Source of the DNA: Leclercia adecarboxylata
Lineage (GTDB): Bacteria; Pseudomonadota; Gammaproteobacteria; Enterobacterales; Enterobacteriaceae
DNA length: 64,000 nucleotides
Assembly: GCF_023639785.1 (NCBI RefSeq)
Contig: NZ_CP098325.1
Coordinates: forward strand, 372,001 to 436,000
Reading direction: 5' to 3'
Below, piece by piece: positions 8,179 to 19,453 of this stretch. The notes beneath the pieces were generated by a model that was given only the letters and a program-made list of their open reading frames with translations, ran no database searches and was not told the origin of the DNA. The position numbers and the translations under genes are program-made. Position 1 is the stretch's first letter. Every line of letters begins with the position of its first letter.

Positions 8179-8574
8179 TTACCAGAACAGGGCTACACCG
8201 AGAATGACCACGGTCACCACCGCAGTTAACACCCAGAGTCCTTTGATAATTGGCTCTGGCCCAAGTTTTTCGTTTTTCACGATGATATTTGCCGCTTTTG
8301 GCGCCAGTTCAAACCAGGTTTTGGTATGCAACAGCGCCGCTGCCAGCACGATGATGTTCAGGATCACCACAATCGGGTTCTGCAGGAACCCGACATAACC
8401 AGCCCAGGTTTCCGGGCCGTGTTTCAGGGCAAACAGGCCGTACATCAGTTCAATACTGAACCATACCGCCGGCACTGCCGTGCCTTCACGCAGCATATAG
8501 AAGCGATAAAACGGCAGATTTTTCCACCAGGTGGACGGCATCGGCCGTACATAGGCTTTGCGTTTAGTCGTCAT
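8179..8574 (-). CDS. frdC: Fumarate reductase membrane subunit C
   Basis: This 131-residue anchor subunit has three transmembrane helices and the conserved [20 protein letters not shown] region near the quinone site. Two Met codons are adjacent; MTTKRKAYV is chosen because it gives the E. coli length. It is spaced 10 bases from both frdB and frdD. Confidence 0.96.
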   Translation of the reverse strand: MTTKRKAYVRPMPSTWWKNLPFYRFYMLREGTAVPAVWFSIELMYGLFALKHGPETWAGYVGFLQNPIVVILNIIVLAAALLHTKTWFELAPKAANIIVKNEKLGPEPIIKGLWVLTAVVTVVILGVALFW

Positions 8575-8584
8575 CATGCACTCC

Positions 8585-9319
8585 TTAGCGTGGTTTCAGG
8601 GTGGCGATAAGAAAGTCTTTCGAGCTTTCCACTTTACCCTGCTGGATCGCGGCGGCCGGGTCGACGTGCTTCGGACACACTTCCGAGCAGTAGCCGACAA
8701 AGGTACAGGTCCATACGCCGTTCTGACCGTTCAGCTGCGCCATACGTTCTTTCTTACCCCGATCGCGGCTGTCTTCGTTGTAGCGATGCGCCAGAGTAAT
8801 GGCTGCCGGCCCGATAAATTCCGGATTCAGACCAAACTGCGGGCAGGCGGCATAGCACAGGCCGCAGTTAATACAGCCGGAGAACTGGTGATACTTGGCC
8901 ATCTGCGCCGGGGTCTGCTTGTTAGGCCCTTGCTCCGGCGTGCGTGGGTTACCAATGATGTACGGCTTAATGGCCTCCAGGCTTTCGATAAAGTGGGTCA
9001 TGTCGACCACCAGATCGCGCTCAATCGGGAAGTTGGCCAGAGCTTCGACTTTCATCCCCTTCGGGTATTCACGCAGGAACGTTTTACAGGCCAGCTTTGG
9101 CACCTTATTGACCATCATGCCGCAGGAGCCGCAAATCGCCATACGGCAGGACCAGCGGTAGCTCAGGTCCGGCGCCAGGTTATCTTTGATGTATCCCAGC
9201 GCATCCAGCAGGGAGGTCTGTTCATCGTAAGGCACTTCATAGAAAGCACTGTGCGGGGCGCTGTCCACTTCCGGGTTATAGCGCACCACTTCAACTTTCA
9301 GGGTTTGCATCTCAGCCAT
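8585..9319 (-). CDS. frdB: Fumarate reductase iron-sulfur subunit B
   Basis: This 244-residue subunit passes electrons from menaquinol to the flavin. The [2Fe-2S] ligands are C58, C63, C66 and C78 in the N-terminal ferredoxin domain. The C-terminal domain carries [12 protein letters not shown] and [12 protein letters not shown] for the [4Fe-4S] and [3Fe-4S] clusters. The start [11 protein letters not shown] gives the family length and overlaps the end of frdA by 8 bases; a longer upstream in-frame extension is basic and not conserved. Confidence 0.97.
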   Translation of the reverse strand: MAEMQTLKVEVVRYNPEVDSAPHSAFYEVPYDEQTSLLDALGYIKDNLAPDLSYRWSCRMAICGSCGMMVNKVPKLACKTFLREYPKGMKVEALANFPIERDLVVDMTHFIESLEAIKPYIIGNPRTPEQGPNKQTPAQMAKYHQFSGCINCGLCYAACPQFGLNPEFIGPAAITLAHRYNEDSRDRGKKERMAQLNGQNGVWTCTFVGYCSEVCPKHVDPAAAIQQGKVESSKDFLIATLKPR

Positions 9320-11102
9320 TCGCCGTCTCCTTCTTATCGGCTGCTTCCGCTTCTGCACCGTAAACGCGTTTGGCCGGTGGCAGCGTGGTGATCTTCACGT
9401 CGCTGTAGTCCAGACGGGTAGTGCCGTCTGCGTCGCGATAAGCGAGGGTGTGCTTGAGGAAGTTAACGTCGTCACGCTCGGTGCAGCCTTCGTCCAGACG
9501 CTGATGCGCGCCGCGTGACTCTTTACGCGCCAGGGCGGAGTGCGCCATACATTCGGCAACATTCAGACCGTGGCCCAGCTCGATGGTGTAGAGCAGATCG
9601 GTGTTGAATACGCTGGAAGTGTCTGTGACACGCACACGTTTGAAACGCTCCTGCAGCTCAGCCAGTTTATCAATGGTTTTCTGCATCAGCTCCGGCGTAC
9701 GGTAAATTCCGCAGCCTTCTTCCATGGAAAGGCCCATCTCATCACGGATCTTCGCCCAGTTTTCACTGCCTTCCTGATTAACCAGCTTTTTCAGACGCTG
9801 CTCAACATCTGCTGCCTGCGCATCCAGGGCGGCACCGTTAGCTACGCCAGCAGCAGCAGCGCGCGCCATGGCCTGCTCACCGGCCAGACGGCCAAACACC
9901 ACCAGTTCTGCCAGCGAGTTTGAGCCCAGACGGTTAGCCCCGTGCAAGCCGACGGATGAACATTCGCCCACTGCAAACAGGCCCTGAATTCGGGTTTCAC
10001 ACTGTTGATCGGTTTCGATACCGCCCATGGTGTAGTGTGCGGTTGGACGCACTGGAATCGGCTCTTTAACCGGATCGACGCCAACATAGGCTTTGGACAG
10101 TTCACAGATAAACGGCAGGCGCTCCAGCAGCTTTTTCTCACCCAGGTGGCGTAGATCGAGATAGACCACATCGCCGCGCGGGGTTGGGATAGTGTTGCCT
10201 TTGCGCCACTCATGCCAGAAGGCCTGAGACACTTTATCGCGTGGGCCAAGCTCCATGTATTTGTTCTTCGGCTCGCCGAGCGGGGTTTCCGGGCCCATTC
10301 CGTAATCCTGCAGATAGCGGTAGCCATTTTTATTCACCAGAATACCGCCTTCACCGCGACAGCCTTCCGTCATCAGAATGCCGGAACCCGGCAGACCGGT
10401 GGGGTGATACTGCACAAACTCCATGTCACGCAGCGGAACGCCGTGCTGCAGCGCCATGCCCATGCCGTCGCCCGTCACGATGCCGCCGTTGGTGTTGTAG
10501 CGGTAGACGCGTCCGGCCCCGCCGGTCGCCATCACCACTGCATTGGCGCGGATCTGGACCAGCGTACCTTCCATCATGTTCATCGCTACCAGGCCGCGAG
10601 CCTGACCGTCATCAACCAGGATGTCGAGGACGAAATGTTCGTCGAAGCGCTGGATCTGGGGGAACTGCAGTGAAGTCTGGAACAGGGTATGAAGCATATG
10701 GAAGCCGGTCTTATCGGCGGCAAACCAGGTGCGTTCAATTTTCATGCCGCCGAAACGACGCACGTTGACGCTACCATCGTCCCGGCGGCTCCACGGGCAG
10801 CCCCACTGCTCCAGTTGGGTCATTTCCGTCGGGCAATGATGGACGAAATAATCGACGACATCCTGTTCGCACAGCCAGTCACCGCCGGCCACTGTGTCGT
10901 GAAAATGATAATCAAAGCTGTCATGATCCTGCGCCACGGCGGCGGATCCCCCCTCGGCGGCAACCGTATGGCTGCGCATAGGGTATACTTTTGAAATCAG
11001 GGCGATTTTAGCGTTTGGATTAGCCTGGGCTGCAGCTATCGCTGCGCGTAATCCCGCTCCGCCAGCGCCAATAATGGCAAGATCGGCTTGATAGGTATGC
11101 AC
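9312..11102 (-). CDS. frdA: Fumarate reductase flavoprotein subunit A
   Basis: This 596-residue catalytic subunit reduces fumarate to succinate. It has a Rossmann GAGGAG motif at residues 12-17, His45 in [10 protein letters not shown] for covalent FAD, and the active-site region around HPTGLPGSG and RLGSNSL. The family length is about 600. It is the first gene of the frdABCD operon and is preceded by an FNR-type promoter region. The gene on the other side is epmA, divergent. Confidence 0.98.
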   Translation of the reverse strand: MHTYQADLAIIGAGGAGLRAAIAAAQANPNAKIALISKVYPMRSHTVAAEGGSAAVAQDHDSFDYHFHDTVAGGDWLCEQDVVDYFVHHCPTEMTQLEQWGCPWSRRDDGSVNVRRFGGMKIERTWFAADKTGFHMLHTLFQTSLQFPQIQRFDEHFVLDILVDDGQARGLVAMNMMEGTLVQIRANAVVMATGGAGRVYRYNTNGGIVTGDGMGMALQHGVPLRDMEFVQYHPTGLPGSGILMTEGCRGEGGILVNKNGYRYLQDYGMGPETPLGEPKNKYMELGPRDKVSQAFWHEWRKGNTIPTPRGDVVYLDLRHLGEKKLLERLPFICELSKAYVGVDPVKEPIPVRPTAHYTMGGIETDQQCETRIQGLFAVGECSSVGLHGANRLGSNSLAELVVFGRLAGEQAMARAAAAGVANGAALDAQAADVEQRLKKLVNQEGSENWAKIRDEMGLSMEEGCGIYRTPELMQKTIDKLAELQERFKRVRVTDTSSVFNTDLLYTIELGHGLNVAECMAHSALARKESRGAHQRLDEGCTERDDVNFLKHTLAYRDADGTTRLDYSDVKITTLPPAKRVYGAEAEAADKKETANG

Positions 11103-11202
11103 GACATTCCTCCAGATTTTTGATATTTCGCATCTTAACTACCTAAGGTAGTGCACGGCCCGGGAGGGCAAATGCGAAAGCGATTCCACTGCTCCTTTAT
11201 GG

Positions 11203-11250
11203 GTAACGCAGTATAGCCGTAGGAAAGGAAGGGAAATTTGACGTGTTCGA
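11203..11250 (-). promoter_or_regulatory. Candidate frd promoter with FNR site
   Basis: Read on the minus strand, TCGAACACGTCAA (11238-11250) corresponds by position and sequence to the E. coli frd FNR site, with a good right half (GTCAA) and a poor left half. A -10 TATACT lies at 11210-11215. The predicted start near 11203 places the FNR site at about -41, a class II arrangement. The rest of the 309-base gap between frdA and epmA shows nothing else clear. Confidence 0.55.
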
Positions 11251-11411
11251 TTTTTTTGCGGTTATTTCCCTCCATTTATCATTGCAATTGATGAATTGCG
11301 TCACGTTATTATTGAAGATTATGAAAACCACAAAATTCACTGGGCAAAATTTGTCTCTGCCATGGGTTACGAGTAGACTTCGTCCCCTTGTCTGAAATCG
11401 GAGAAATTCTC

Positions 11412-12389
11412 ATGAGCGAAACGGCCACCTGGCAGCCGAGCGCATCCATCCCCAATCTGTTAAAACGCGCAGCAATTATGGCGGAGATCCGCCGCTTCTT
11501 TGCCGACCGCGGTGTGCTGGAGGTGGAAACGCCCTGCATGAGTCAGGCGACGGTGACCGATATTCATCTGGTGCCGTTTGAAACCCGTTTTGTTGGTCCC
11601 GGTCACTCCCAGGGGATGAATCTCTACCTGATGACCAGCCCGGAATACCACATGAAGCGCCTGCTGGCGGCGGGGTGTGGCCCGGTTTATCAGCTGTGCC
11701 GCAGCTTCCGCAACGAAGAGATGGGACGACATCACAACCCGGAATTCACCATGCTGGAGTGGTACCGCCCGCATTATGATATGTATCGCCTGATGAATGA
11801 GGTGGACGATCTGCTGCAGCAGGTACTGGAGTGCCCGGAAGCCGAGACGCTCTCTTATCAGCAGGCTTTCCAGCGTTATCTGGAGATTGACCCGCTCTCT
11901 GCTGACAAAACCCAACTGCGTGAAGCGGCAGCGAAGTTGGATCTCAGCAATATCGCCGATACCGAAGAGGATCGCGACACGCTGCTGACGATGCTCTTTA
12001 CCTTTGGCGTTGAGCCGCAGATTGGCAAAGATCGCCCGACCTTCGTCTATCACTTCCCGGCAAGCCAGGCGTCCCTGGCGCAGATCAGCACGGAAGACCA
12101 CCGCGTGGCGGAGCGTTTCGAGGTGTACTTTAAAGGTATTGAACTGGCGAATGGTTTCCATGAGCTGACCGATGCCCGTGAACAGCAGCAGCGTTTTGAT
12201 CAGGATAACCGCAAGCGCGCCACGCGCGGCCTGCCGCAGCAGCCTATCGACCACAATTTGCTGGACGCGTTAAAAGCCGGCCTGCCGGACTGCTCCGGCG
12301 TGGCGCTGGGTGTCGATCGTCTGGTGATGCTGGCGCTGGGCGCCGCGCAGCTGGGTGATGTGATTGCCTTTACCGTAGACCGCGCCTGA
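11412..12389 (+). CDS. epmA: EF-P beta-lysine ligase EpmA
   Basis: This 325-residue class II lysyl-tRNA-synthetase paralog (PoxA/GenX) lacks the anticodon-binding domain. It adenylates (R)-beta-lysine and attaches it to Lys34 of EF-P. Class II motifs are visible: motif 2 [20 protein letters not shown] and motif 3 [12 protein letters not shown]. The start [10 protein letters not shown] gives the E. coli length; a Met eight codons upstream (MSEIGEIL) is within the probable ribosome-binding region GGAGAAA. Confidence 0.97.
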   Translation: MSETATWQPSASIPNLLKRAAIMAEIRRFFADRGVLEVETPCMSQATVTDIHLVPFETRFVGPGHSQGMNLYLMTSPEYHMKRLLAAGCGPVYQLCRSFRNEEMGRHHNPEFTMLEWYRPHYDMYRLMNEVDDLLQQVLECPEAETLSYQQAFQRYLEIDPLSADKTQLREAAAKLDLSNIADTEEDRDTLLTMLFTFGVEPQIGKDRPTFVYHFPASQASLAQISTEDHRVAERFEVYFKGIELANGFHELTDAREQQQRFDQDNRKRATRGLPQQPIDHNLLDALKAGLPDCSGVALGVDRLVMLALGAAQLGDVIAFTVDRA

Positions 12390-12394
12390 CTGCA

Positions 12395-12464
12395 CGCCGG
12401 GTGGCGCTGCGCTAACCCGGCCTACGAAGCATGTAGGCCCGTGCAAGCGTAGCGCCGCCGGGCA
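12395..12464. repeat. Pair of inverted REP elements
   Basis: Two REP units face each other: 12395-12425 (GCCGGGTGGCGC ... CCCGGCCTAC) and 12433-12464 (GTAGGCCC ... GCCGCCGGGC). They sit between the convergent epmA and mscM stops, a classic BIME position. Confidence 0.85.
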
Positions 12465-12471
12465 TGCTGAC

Positions 12472-15400
12472 TTACAGACTCCCCGCCGGGCGCGCCTTCG
12501 CCGCCGACGTTAACGTTCTTCCCGTCTTACGACCGTCCAGACTTTCCAGACGCATCTGGAACGGTGGGAACGGCAAGTCGATACCGTGTTCACGGAAGCC
12601 CGCCAGAATCAGCTGGTGGATTTCGTGGCGCAGCGGCATACGATGGCCCATTTCCGCAGCGTAAATACGCAGTTCGAAAATCTGGATCCCCTGCTGTAAA
12701 TCCACCAGGAACACTTCCGGCTCTGGCGTGCTGATCACCAGCGAGCAGCGCTCGGCCGCCGTGTAGAGGATCTGCGTTACCTCTTCGCTATTGGCATCCG
12801 ATGGGGCTGGTACGGTCAGGACCACACGCGTGACGGAGTCCGACAGCGACCAGTTAATAAACTGCTCGGTGATAAAGGCTTTATTAGGGACGATGATCTC
12901 TTTACGGTCCCAGTCGCTGATGGTGGTGGCACGGGTGTTGATTTTGGAGATGCTGCCGGTCAGATCGCGAATTGTCACGGTATCGCCAATACGGATCGGC
13001 TTTTCAAACAGGATAATCAGGCCAGAGATAAAGTTGGCGAAGATCTCCTGCAGACCAAACCCGAGCCCGACACCCAGAGCGGCAACCAGCCATTGCAGCT
13101 TCGACCACTCAATCCCGATCATCGAGAAGCCCACCAGCCCGCCAAACAGCATCAACAGGTATTTGGTGATGGTGGTGATGGCGTATCCGGTACCGGGCGT
13201 TAAATCCAGGTGCTGTAACAGCGCCAGCTCCAGCAGGGCCGGGAAGTTACGGATCAGTTGAGTGGTGATGATGAACACCAGAATGGCAATCAGCACCGCG
13301 CCGAGCGTTATTGGCTCCAGGCTCTCCACGCCCTGCACCGTCGAGGTCACATCCCAGAGGGTAATGTTCTCAAGGAAGCCAAACGCCGAGTGAATTTCCG
13401 ACCACAGCACGATCACGGAGAGCAGGGCGATCAGCATCAGGATGGAGCGCACCAGGCGCAGTGACTGGGTACTGATGGCATCCAGATCCAGCTCGGTTTC
13501 ATCGACCTCTATCGCGCCTTCGGTGCTGAGCGTATGGGCCGGCTCCTCTTCACCACGCGCACGCTGGGCGAGAATTTCGGCCCGGCGGTTCTTCGCCCGG
13601 TCGAAGGCCAGACGACGGCGTTGAATCAGCATCCAGCGGCGAATCACGTGGTAGACCACCAGCAGCAGGAACCAGATCGCCACCGACGTCTCAAGGCGTG
13701 CCAGCAGCGCCTGAGCGGTCGCCAGATAGCCGACGGCTGCCGCGAGAATTGCCGCCAGCGGAGCGCTGAGCAGCAGGTTCCACAGCATGCGGTTAATCAT
13801 GTTATCGCCGCTGCCCTCTTTGTCGAGATAGAGCGGTATCCCTGCCTTCTTCAGGCTCAGCGTAACCACCGCCAGCGCACCGCAAATCAGCATAAAGCAC
13901 AGACGACCCAGCGAGCCGGAAAACTCCCGATCGTTGAGATTATCAAACATGATCAGGGCCATAATCAGCGGCACGATAAGCCCGATGCTCATCAGGTAGT
14001 AGCGCATGGCGCGCGCCACGCGATTACGTGGCCAGCCAAAGTGCGCGACAAAGAGTCCATTAGGACGGGCGAAGGTGGCGCAGATCATCACCACCCACAG
14101 CAGCGGCACGGTGGCCGTCACCCCGGCACCGATAGCCACCGCCAGCGGATAAGGCCAGGCTTCGCGCAGACCATAACCCAGCGTCATCCACAGGACCGGC
14201 AGCGGGGAGGCGACCAGAATCGACCAGAAGACCGTGCGCAGCGTGAGCCAGAAATGGTCCTGCGTCACTTTGCCGACGCGCGCGCTGGAGCGATCGAGGA
14301 AACGGGTGAAGTGGCGGCGCGAGTAAATGCTGAATCCAACCAGAATCAGCGCCCCCAACAGCGGGAAAATCGTCTCCTTGTTGGTAAGCATCATGATGCT
14401 GGCTTTGCCGAGCTGGCTAAAGGTATCCAGGGAAATCAAACGCCGCAGATCCTGAACAATATCAATTGGCCAGGAGAAGGAGACCGGCCGTACATCCGAC
14501 GTCCAGAACAGATAGCGGTGAGTGGCTTCGTTAACCTCTTTTAGTGCATCTTCCAGCTGGCTGTTCGATACCTTCAGTTTGGTTAACTCGAGCAGCAGGG
14601 TATCGCCGCCCTGCAGCAGGGAGTTCAGTAGCTCACGCTGCGTTCTCAGTTGCGCTTCCAGGATCCGGTTTTGCTCGGCGGTAAGGGGTTTGCCGTCCGG
14701 CTGGTGGATCTGGCGCAGTTGCGGCTGCTTGTTCAACTGATCTTCAAAGCGCAGACGCTGTACGCGAAGCTGCGCCATTTCGGTGTCGAGCTGCTGAGGT
14801 TTGGGCATCTCGGGCAGACGAGCCACCTGAGCACGCAGGGCTTCACCGAGCAGATTCGATGAACCCAGCCACTGAGACTGTTCCCGCAGGGTGTTCAGCG
14901 CCTGGCGCACCTGCAGGGTCTGATTTGTTGCCTGGCGCTGCTGCGAGGCCACCAGATCCATACGCTGCGCCTGCTGGTTAAGCGCGGCCGAAAGCTCACG
15001 GTTAACCTTGAACTGCTCAACGATGCCAGCCGGCAGGTTCTCGCTGTTTTCCGCCAGCAGCTCGGTGCTTTCCAGCGCCCGTTCTGCTTCGCGCTGGCGC
15101 TGGCTGTTCAACTGATTGCGTAGCGCCTGAAGATAGGCATCCAGCTGCTCACCCTGCTTCTTCGCCAGCTCAGAGCGCATACGCGCCAGCTCCTGGCGAT
15201 TATTGGCCGACAGTTGCGCCAGCTCCAGCTCATCCACCAGGGCTTTTAACCTGGCGGATTCTGCCTGCATACCCAGACTCTGCGCCTGGTTAAGAGGAGT
15301 ATTGCCGGTTTGCGCCCCGGCCCGGCGCTCAACCTCATTGAGCTGCCGGCGGGCATCGGTTTGTTGCTGGGGCAGCTGGCTCAGGGAGTCAGCGATATCA

Positions 15401-15795
15401 CGGGCACGCTCCTGCTCCTGCTGCGCCTGGCGGGTTTTTTCCAGTAACTGGCTGCTGACCTGCAGGATCTCCTGATTGAGCGCATCTGAGGTCAGTCCCG
15501 CAGGTACCTGACGCGGCTCTTCACGAATATCGCTCAGCTGCGTGCGCAGGGTTTGTGAAAGTTTGGGGAAGTTATCGATAACTTGCTGATACTGCGTGGC
15601 GCGCTCAAGGGAACCTTTACGCTCCTCAAGGGCATTCAGCGCAGCCTGGAGCGCCTCGACGGCTTCCGGCTGAGCGGGTTTTGCCGCCTTCGCCTGCTCC
15701 AGTTCTTGCGTGATTTGTTTGGTATCAGGGGCCGTCGCTGCGTACGCCCCCATGCTGAGGCACCAGGCCATCAGAAAAGTGATAATCAGGCGCAC
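12472..15795 (-). CDS. mscM: Miniconductance mechanosensitive channel MscM
   Basis: This 1107-residue protein belongs to the large MscK/MscM branch of MscS channels and protects against hypo-osmotic shock. A signal peptide (about 1-19) is followed by a long Gln/Leu-rich coiled-coil periplasmic domain (about 20-470), then many membrane helices, and a C-terminal MscS pore and beta domain with GLGFGLQEIFANFISG and EKPIRIGDTV. The length equals E. coli YjeP. It follows psd by 16 bases and is co-transcribed with it. Confidence 0.97.
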   Translation of the reverse strand: MRLIITFLMAWCLSMGAYAATAPDTKQITQELEQAKAAKPAQPEAVEALQAALNALEERKGSLERATQYQQVIDNFPKLSQTLRTQLSDIREEPRQVPAGLTSDALNQEILQVSSQLLEKTRQAQQEQERARDIADSLSQLPQQQTDARRQLNEVERRAGAQTGNTPLNQAQSLGMQAESARLKALVDELELAQLSANNRQELARMRSELAKKQGEQLDAYLQALRNQLNSQRQREAERALESTELLAENSENLPAGIVEQFKVNRELSAALNQQAQRMDLVASQQRQATNQTLQVRQALNTLREQSQWLGSSNLLGEALRAQVARLPEMPKPQQLDTEMAQLRVQRLRFEDQLNKQPQLRQIHQPDGKPLTAEQNRILEAQLRTQRELLNSLLQGGDTLLLELTKLKVSNSQLEDALKEVNEATHRYLFWTSDVRPVSFSWPIDIVQDLRRLISLDTFSQLGKASIMMLTNKETIFPLLGALILVGFSIYSRRHFTRFLDRSSARVGKVTQDHFWLTLRTVFWSILVASPLPVLWMTLGYGLREAWPYPLAVAIGAGVTATVPLLWVVMICATFARPNGLFVAHFGWPRNRVARAMRYYLMSIGLIVPLIMALIMFDNLNDREFSGSLGRLCFMLICGALAVVTLSLKKAGIPLYLDKEGSGDNMINRMLWNLLLSAPLAAILAAAVGYLATAQALLARLETSVAIWFLLLVVYHVIRRWMLIQRRRLAFDRAKNRRAEILAQRARGEEEPAHTLSTEGAIEVDETELDLDAISTQSLRLVRSILMLIALLSVIVLWSEIHSAFGFLENITLWDVTSTVQGVESLEPITLGAVLIAILVFIITTQLIRNFPALLELALLQHLDLTPGTGYAITTITKYLLMLFGGLVGFSMIGIEWSKLQWLVAALGVGLGFGLQEIFANFISGLIILFEKPIRIGDTVTIRDLTGSISKINTRATTISDWDRKEIIVPNKAFITEQFINWSLSDSVTRVVLTVPAPSDANSEEVTQILYTAAERCSLVISTPEPEVFLVDLQQGIQIFELRIYAAEMGHRMPLRHEIHQLILAGFREHGIDLPFPPFQMRLESLDGRKTGRTLTSAAKARPAGSL

Positions 15796-15811
15796 GTCAG
15801 TTTACCTTTAC

Positions 15812-16780
15812 TTAGCTTTCGTCTTTCTTGTCGTCAACCAGTGGGCTGGCTTCGAGTTCGGCGGCAATTTCTTCTTCTGGCAGCGGCGCAGGCTCTGCAT
15901 CCGTTGTTACGAAGGGCTCCGTCGACACTGCCAGCGGCTGGCCGAGTTTGGTCACGGACAGGCTTTCGAGCTGCTCTACCAGCTGCACTTTACCCGGGGC
16001 AAAGAGGTTAATAACGGTAGAGCCGAGCTTGAAGCGTCCCATCTCCTGGCCTTTCAGCAGCGCCACGGAGCCTTCGCTTTCGCCCGCAGGCCACGTCCAG
16101 CGTTTGATCACGCCTTCACGCGGCGGCGTAATGGTGCCAGCCCAGACCGTTTCAATGCTGCCAACAATGGTCGCACCCACCAGAATCTGCGCCATCGGGC
16201 CAAACTCGGTGTCGAACAGGCAGATCACACGCTCGTTGCGGGCAAACAGGTTCGGCACGTTTTGCGCCGTCAGGTGGTTAACCGAGAACAGATCGCCCGG
16301 TACGTAGATCATTTCACGCAGGATGCCGTTGCACGGCATATGCACGCGGTGATAGTCGCGCGGCGACAGGTAGGTGGTGGCAAACGACCCGTTGCGGAAC
16401 AGATCCGCCATGATGTAGTTACCTGCCAGCAGGGCTTCGAGGCTGTAGTTGTGGCCTTTGGCCTGCAAAATCTTGTCGTTTTCGATAGCGCCCAGCTGGC
16501 TGATCACGCCGTCGGCAGGCATCACCAGCACGTTCGGGTCAGTATTCAGGGGGCGCACTTCGTCGCGCAGTGGGCGGACAAAGAAATCATTGAAGGTGCG
16601 GTAGCTGGCTGTATCCGGCTTCTGCGCTTCCTTCATATCGACCTTGTAGTATTTGACGAACAGATCGATTACCAGCTTCGTCAGCCAGCCCGCTCGTTTG
16701 CTCGCGCCCCAGCCCGCCAGGCGAGTGAGCCACAGTTTCGGCAGAATGTATTGAAGCGAAAGTTTAAATGAGTTTAACAA
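15812..16780 (-). CDS. psd: Phosphatidylserine decarboxylase proenzyme
   Basis: This 322-residue inner-membrane enzyme makes phosphatidylethanolamine. It is cut at the L-G-S-T motif (residues 252-255), with Ser254 becoming the pyruvoyl group. The charge-relay residues Asp90, His147 and Ser254 are all present. An acidic tail (DDKKDES) ends the protein. It lies between rsgA and mscM in the usual order. Confidence 0.98.
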   Translation of the reverse strand: MLNSFKLSLQYILPKLWLTRLAGWGASKRAGWLTKLVIDLFVKYYKVDMKEAQKPDTASYRTFNDFFVRPLRDEVRPLNTDPNVLVMPADGVISQLGAIENDKILQAKGHNYSLEALLAGNYIMADLFRNGSFATTYLSPRDYHRVHMPCNGILREMIYVPGDLFSVNHLTAQNVPNLFARNERVICLFDTEFGPMAQILVGATIVGSIETVWAGTITPPREGVIKRWTWPAGESEGSVALLKGQEMGRFKLGSTVINLFAPGKVQLVEQLESLSVTKLGQPLAVSTEPFVTTDAEPAPLPEEEIAAELEASPLVDDKKDES

Positions 16781-16878
16781 GGTAGCCTCCAGGCCATTGT
16801 TTTGTCGTTCCTGATCCGGCCGTCAGACAGCCGGAACCTGAAAAAAGGGGACGATTTTAGCGACGCTTAGCTTAGTTG

Positions 16879-17931
16879 TCAGTCATCAGATTCAGAAAAG
16901 CTTTTACGCGTTTTTACCTGCGCCATGCTTTCAAGAATATGGTGATAGTTTGCAAAACGGGTTTCCGCAATGTCACCCTTTTCAACCGCGGCACGAATGG
17001 CGCAACCAGGGTCGTTATCGTGCTTACAGTCGCGGTATTTACACGCGCCTAAATAGTCGAGAAATTCGACAAAGCCGTTAAATATTTGATCGGGTTCGAG
17101 ATGCCACAGACCAAATTCACGTACTCCCGGGGAGTCGATGACATCGCCGCCATGCGGGAAGTGATACAGACGTGAGGCGGTGGTGGTGTGCTGACCCAGC
17201 CCCGAATTATCAGAGACATCGTTGGTCAGGATCTCTTGTTGCAAGCCGAGCAAATTATTCAGCAGGCTGGATTTGCCCACCCCGGACTGGCCGGCGAAAA
17301 TGCTGATGCGATCGGTCAACGCCTCTTCGAGCGGCTTCAGGCCATCCTGCGTACGGCTTGAAACCATCAGCACGCGATAGCCAATCTCGCGATAGATATC
17401 CATCTGCTCGTTCACAAATTTCATGCCTTCGTCGTCGAGCAAATCAATCTTGTTCAGCACGATCAGCGGTTCAACCTGCAGGGTTTCACACGCGACGAGA
17501 TAGCGGTCGATAATGTTCAGCGACAGTTCCGGCAGAATGGCAGAGACAATCACGATCTGATCGATATTGGCAGCAATCGGTTTTACGCCATCGTAAAAGT
17601 CAGGACGCGTTAATACCGACGTACGTTCATGTACGGCTTCGACGATGCCTTTCACCGCTACGCCTTCTGCGGCAGTTTTACCCGGGCGCCATACCACGCG
17701 ATCACCGGTGACCAGCGAGCGGATGGTGCGGCGAATATTACAGCGGTGAACGTCGCCATCGGCAGACTCCACGTCGGCATGCATACCGAAGCGGCTAATC
17801 ACGATGCCTTCCGCGGGCTCGCCAAACAGGTTGTCGTCGTAGTCGACCTTCTCCGAAGTGGTTTTAAGGCGGCGCTGGTGATTGGCTTTTACGCGGCGCT
17901 GCTGCCCTTTGGAGAGTTTATTTTTACTCAA
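16879..17931 (-). CDS. rsgA: Small ribosomal subunit biogenesis GTPase RsgA
   Basis: This 350-residue circularly permuted GTPase acts late in 30S maturation. The order is OB fold (about 36-110), then NKIDLLDD (G4), [12 protein letters not shown] (G1) and [10 protein letters not shown] (G3), then a zinc-binding [14 protein letters not shown] segment. A TTG start at 17931 is chosen because CCAGGAG lies 9 bases upstream and the length equals E. coli RsgA. An in-frame ATG eight codons upstream (MGDQEPAR) overlaps that ribosome site and is less likely. Confidence 0.94.
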   Translation of the reverse strand: MSKNKLSKGQQRRVKANHQRRLKTTSEKVDYDDNLFGEPAEGIVISRFGMHADVESADGDVHRCNIRRTIRSLVTGDRVVWRPGKTAAEGVAVKGIVEAVHERTSVLTRPDFYDGVKPIAANIDQIVIVSAILPELSLNIIDRYLVACETLQVEPLIVLNKIDLLDDEGMKFVNEQMDIYREIGYRVLMVSSRTQDGLKPLEEALTDRISIFAGQSGVGKSSLLNNLLGLQQEILTNDVSDNSGLGQHTTTASRLYHFPHGGDVIDSPGVREFGLWHLEPDQIFNGFVEFLDYLGACKYRDCKHDNDPGCAIRAAVEKGDIAETRFANYHHILESMAQVKTRKSFSESDD

Positions 17932-18038
17932 TCGTGCTGGCTCCTGGTCGCCCATATTGGGCAAAACCTCTATGATACACACTAATTAATACTAGTTAAC
18001 CTGCCACGGCCGGTTATGCGAGAAGGGTGGAAAATAAC

Positions 18039-18584
18039 ATGAGTGCAGATGAAAACAATCTGATTTGGATCGATCTGGAGATGACCGGACTGGATCCCGA
18101 GCGCGATCGCATTATTGAGATCGCCACGCTGGTGACCGACGCAAACCTGAATATCCTGGCGGAAGGGCCTACCATTGCCGTACACCAGTCTGACGAACAG
18201 CTGGCGCTGATGGATGACTGGAACGTGCGCACTCACACCGGCAGCGGGCTGGTGGATCGCGTGAAAGCCAGCACTCAGGGCGACCGCGATGCTGAGCTGG
18301 CGACAATCGAATTTCTGAAACAGTGGGTGCCGCAGGGCAAGTCGCCGATTTGTGGCAACAGCATCGGCCAGGATCGCCGCTTCCTGTTTAAGTATATGCC
18401 GGAGCTGGAAGCTTATTTCCACTACCGTTATCTGGATGTCAGCACCCTGAAAGAGCTGGCGCGTCGCTGGAAACCCGAAATCCTCGACGGCTTTAAGAAG
18501 CAGGGCACTCATCAGGCCATGGACGACATCCGGGAGTCGGTAGCCGAGCTGGCTTACTACCGCGAACATTTTATTAATTTATAA
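18039..18584 (+). CDS. orn: Oligoribonuclease
   Basis: This 181-residue DEDDh 3'-5' exonuclease finishes RNA decay by degrading 2-5-mers and pGpG. Motifs: [10 protein letters not shown] (DxE), [11 protein letters not shown] (second Asp region) and [11 protein letters not shown] (His and Asp). [10 protein letters not shown] is preferred to the Met four codons earlier because GGGTGG is well spaced and the length matches. It is divergent from rsgA, as in E. coli. Confidence 0.97.
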   Translation: MSADENNLIWIDLEMTGLDPERDRIIEIATLVTDANLNILAEGPTIAVHQSDEQLALMDDWNVRTHTGSGLVDRVKASTQGDRDAELATIEFLKQWVPQGKSPICGNSIGQDRRFLFKYMPELEAYFHYRYLDVSTLKELARRWKPEILDGFKKQGTHQAMDDIRESVAELAYYREHFINL

Positions 18585-18696
18585 GCGGTATTCCCGGCAG
18601 CACCGCGCTTGCCGGGCAATGACGCTCTAAATTTGCGCAATGTGATGGATATTGCAGCACTTGAACTAAATTTATAAAAAAACGCTTTTGAGGGGG

Positions 18697-18724
18697 TTGC
18701 AGGAGAAAAGATTTCTCGTATAAT
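18697..18724 (+). promoter_or_regulatory. Promoter of the tRNA-Gly operon
   Basis: A -35 TTGCAG (18697-18702) and a consensus -10 TATAAT (18719-18724) are separated by 16 bp. A GC-rich discriminator (GCGCCTCCCG) follows directly, typical of stable-RNA promoters under stringent control. Confidence 0.85.
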
Positions 18725-18773
18725 GCGCCTCCCGTAACGACAGAGAATTCATCGTTACGACAGCAATAAATTT

Positions 18774-18849
<76 letters not shown>

Positions 18850-18999
18850 AAATTTATTCGCAAAGAAGTAAGACCACCAATCGCAGGATTTCAAGTTGCA
18901 ACAAGGCGCAACTGAACGAATTCTTAGGAGCTTACTCAAGTAAGTGACTAAGGTGAGTGAGGGCAGCCACGCAGTGGCGGCTTGAAAGACGAAGATTAA
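18850..18999 (+). other. Structured spacer between tRNA-Gly copies 1 and 2
   Basis: These 150 bases contain three hairpins: GTTGC/GCAAC near 18895, CTTAC-TCAA-GTAAG near 18935, and GCCAC-GCA-GTGGC near 18968. The spacer ends CTTGAAAGACGAAG. The second spacer is only 32 bases and lacks this block. It would be co-transcribed and released during tRNA processing. Confidence 0.6.
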
Positions 19000-19075
<76 letters not shown>

Positions 19076-19107
19076 AAATTTGTTTGCAAAGCAGTAACAC
19101 CACCCAA

Positions 19108-19183
<76 letters not shown>

Positions 19184-19453
19184 AATTTTATCTCCTCCTC
19201 CAGATATCCACAGCGGAAAGCCCCGCCGGGGATGATTTGTTTCATTTCTGACAAACTCTTCTTAACAGACTTATCCACAGCTTTATCTTTTTCTGACTAC
19301 TATCAGAATACTTCGCCTGATGAATAGTAACTTCTTAATAGCCTGAAAATTATAAAGAAAATATCATTTCAAATTGTTAAGCCGATCACTTGACCTGTGG
19401 CCGCACCCAGAGTACTTCTGGCTTTTGATTTTTATTCACAGGCTGTGGAAACA

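Noticed and set aside
11312..11325. TTGAA-N4-ATGAA as the frd FNR site
   Set aside because: It lies about 110 bases upstream of the likely start, too far for class II activation; the site at 11238-11250 fits better.
13534..14544. A 336-codon open frame antisense to mscM
   Set aside because: It lies fully inside a conserved gene, has Gln/Arg-rich low-complexity composition and no ribosome site.
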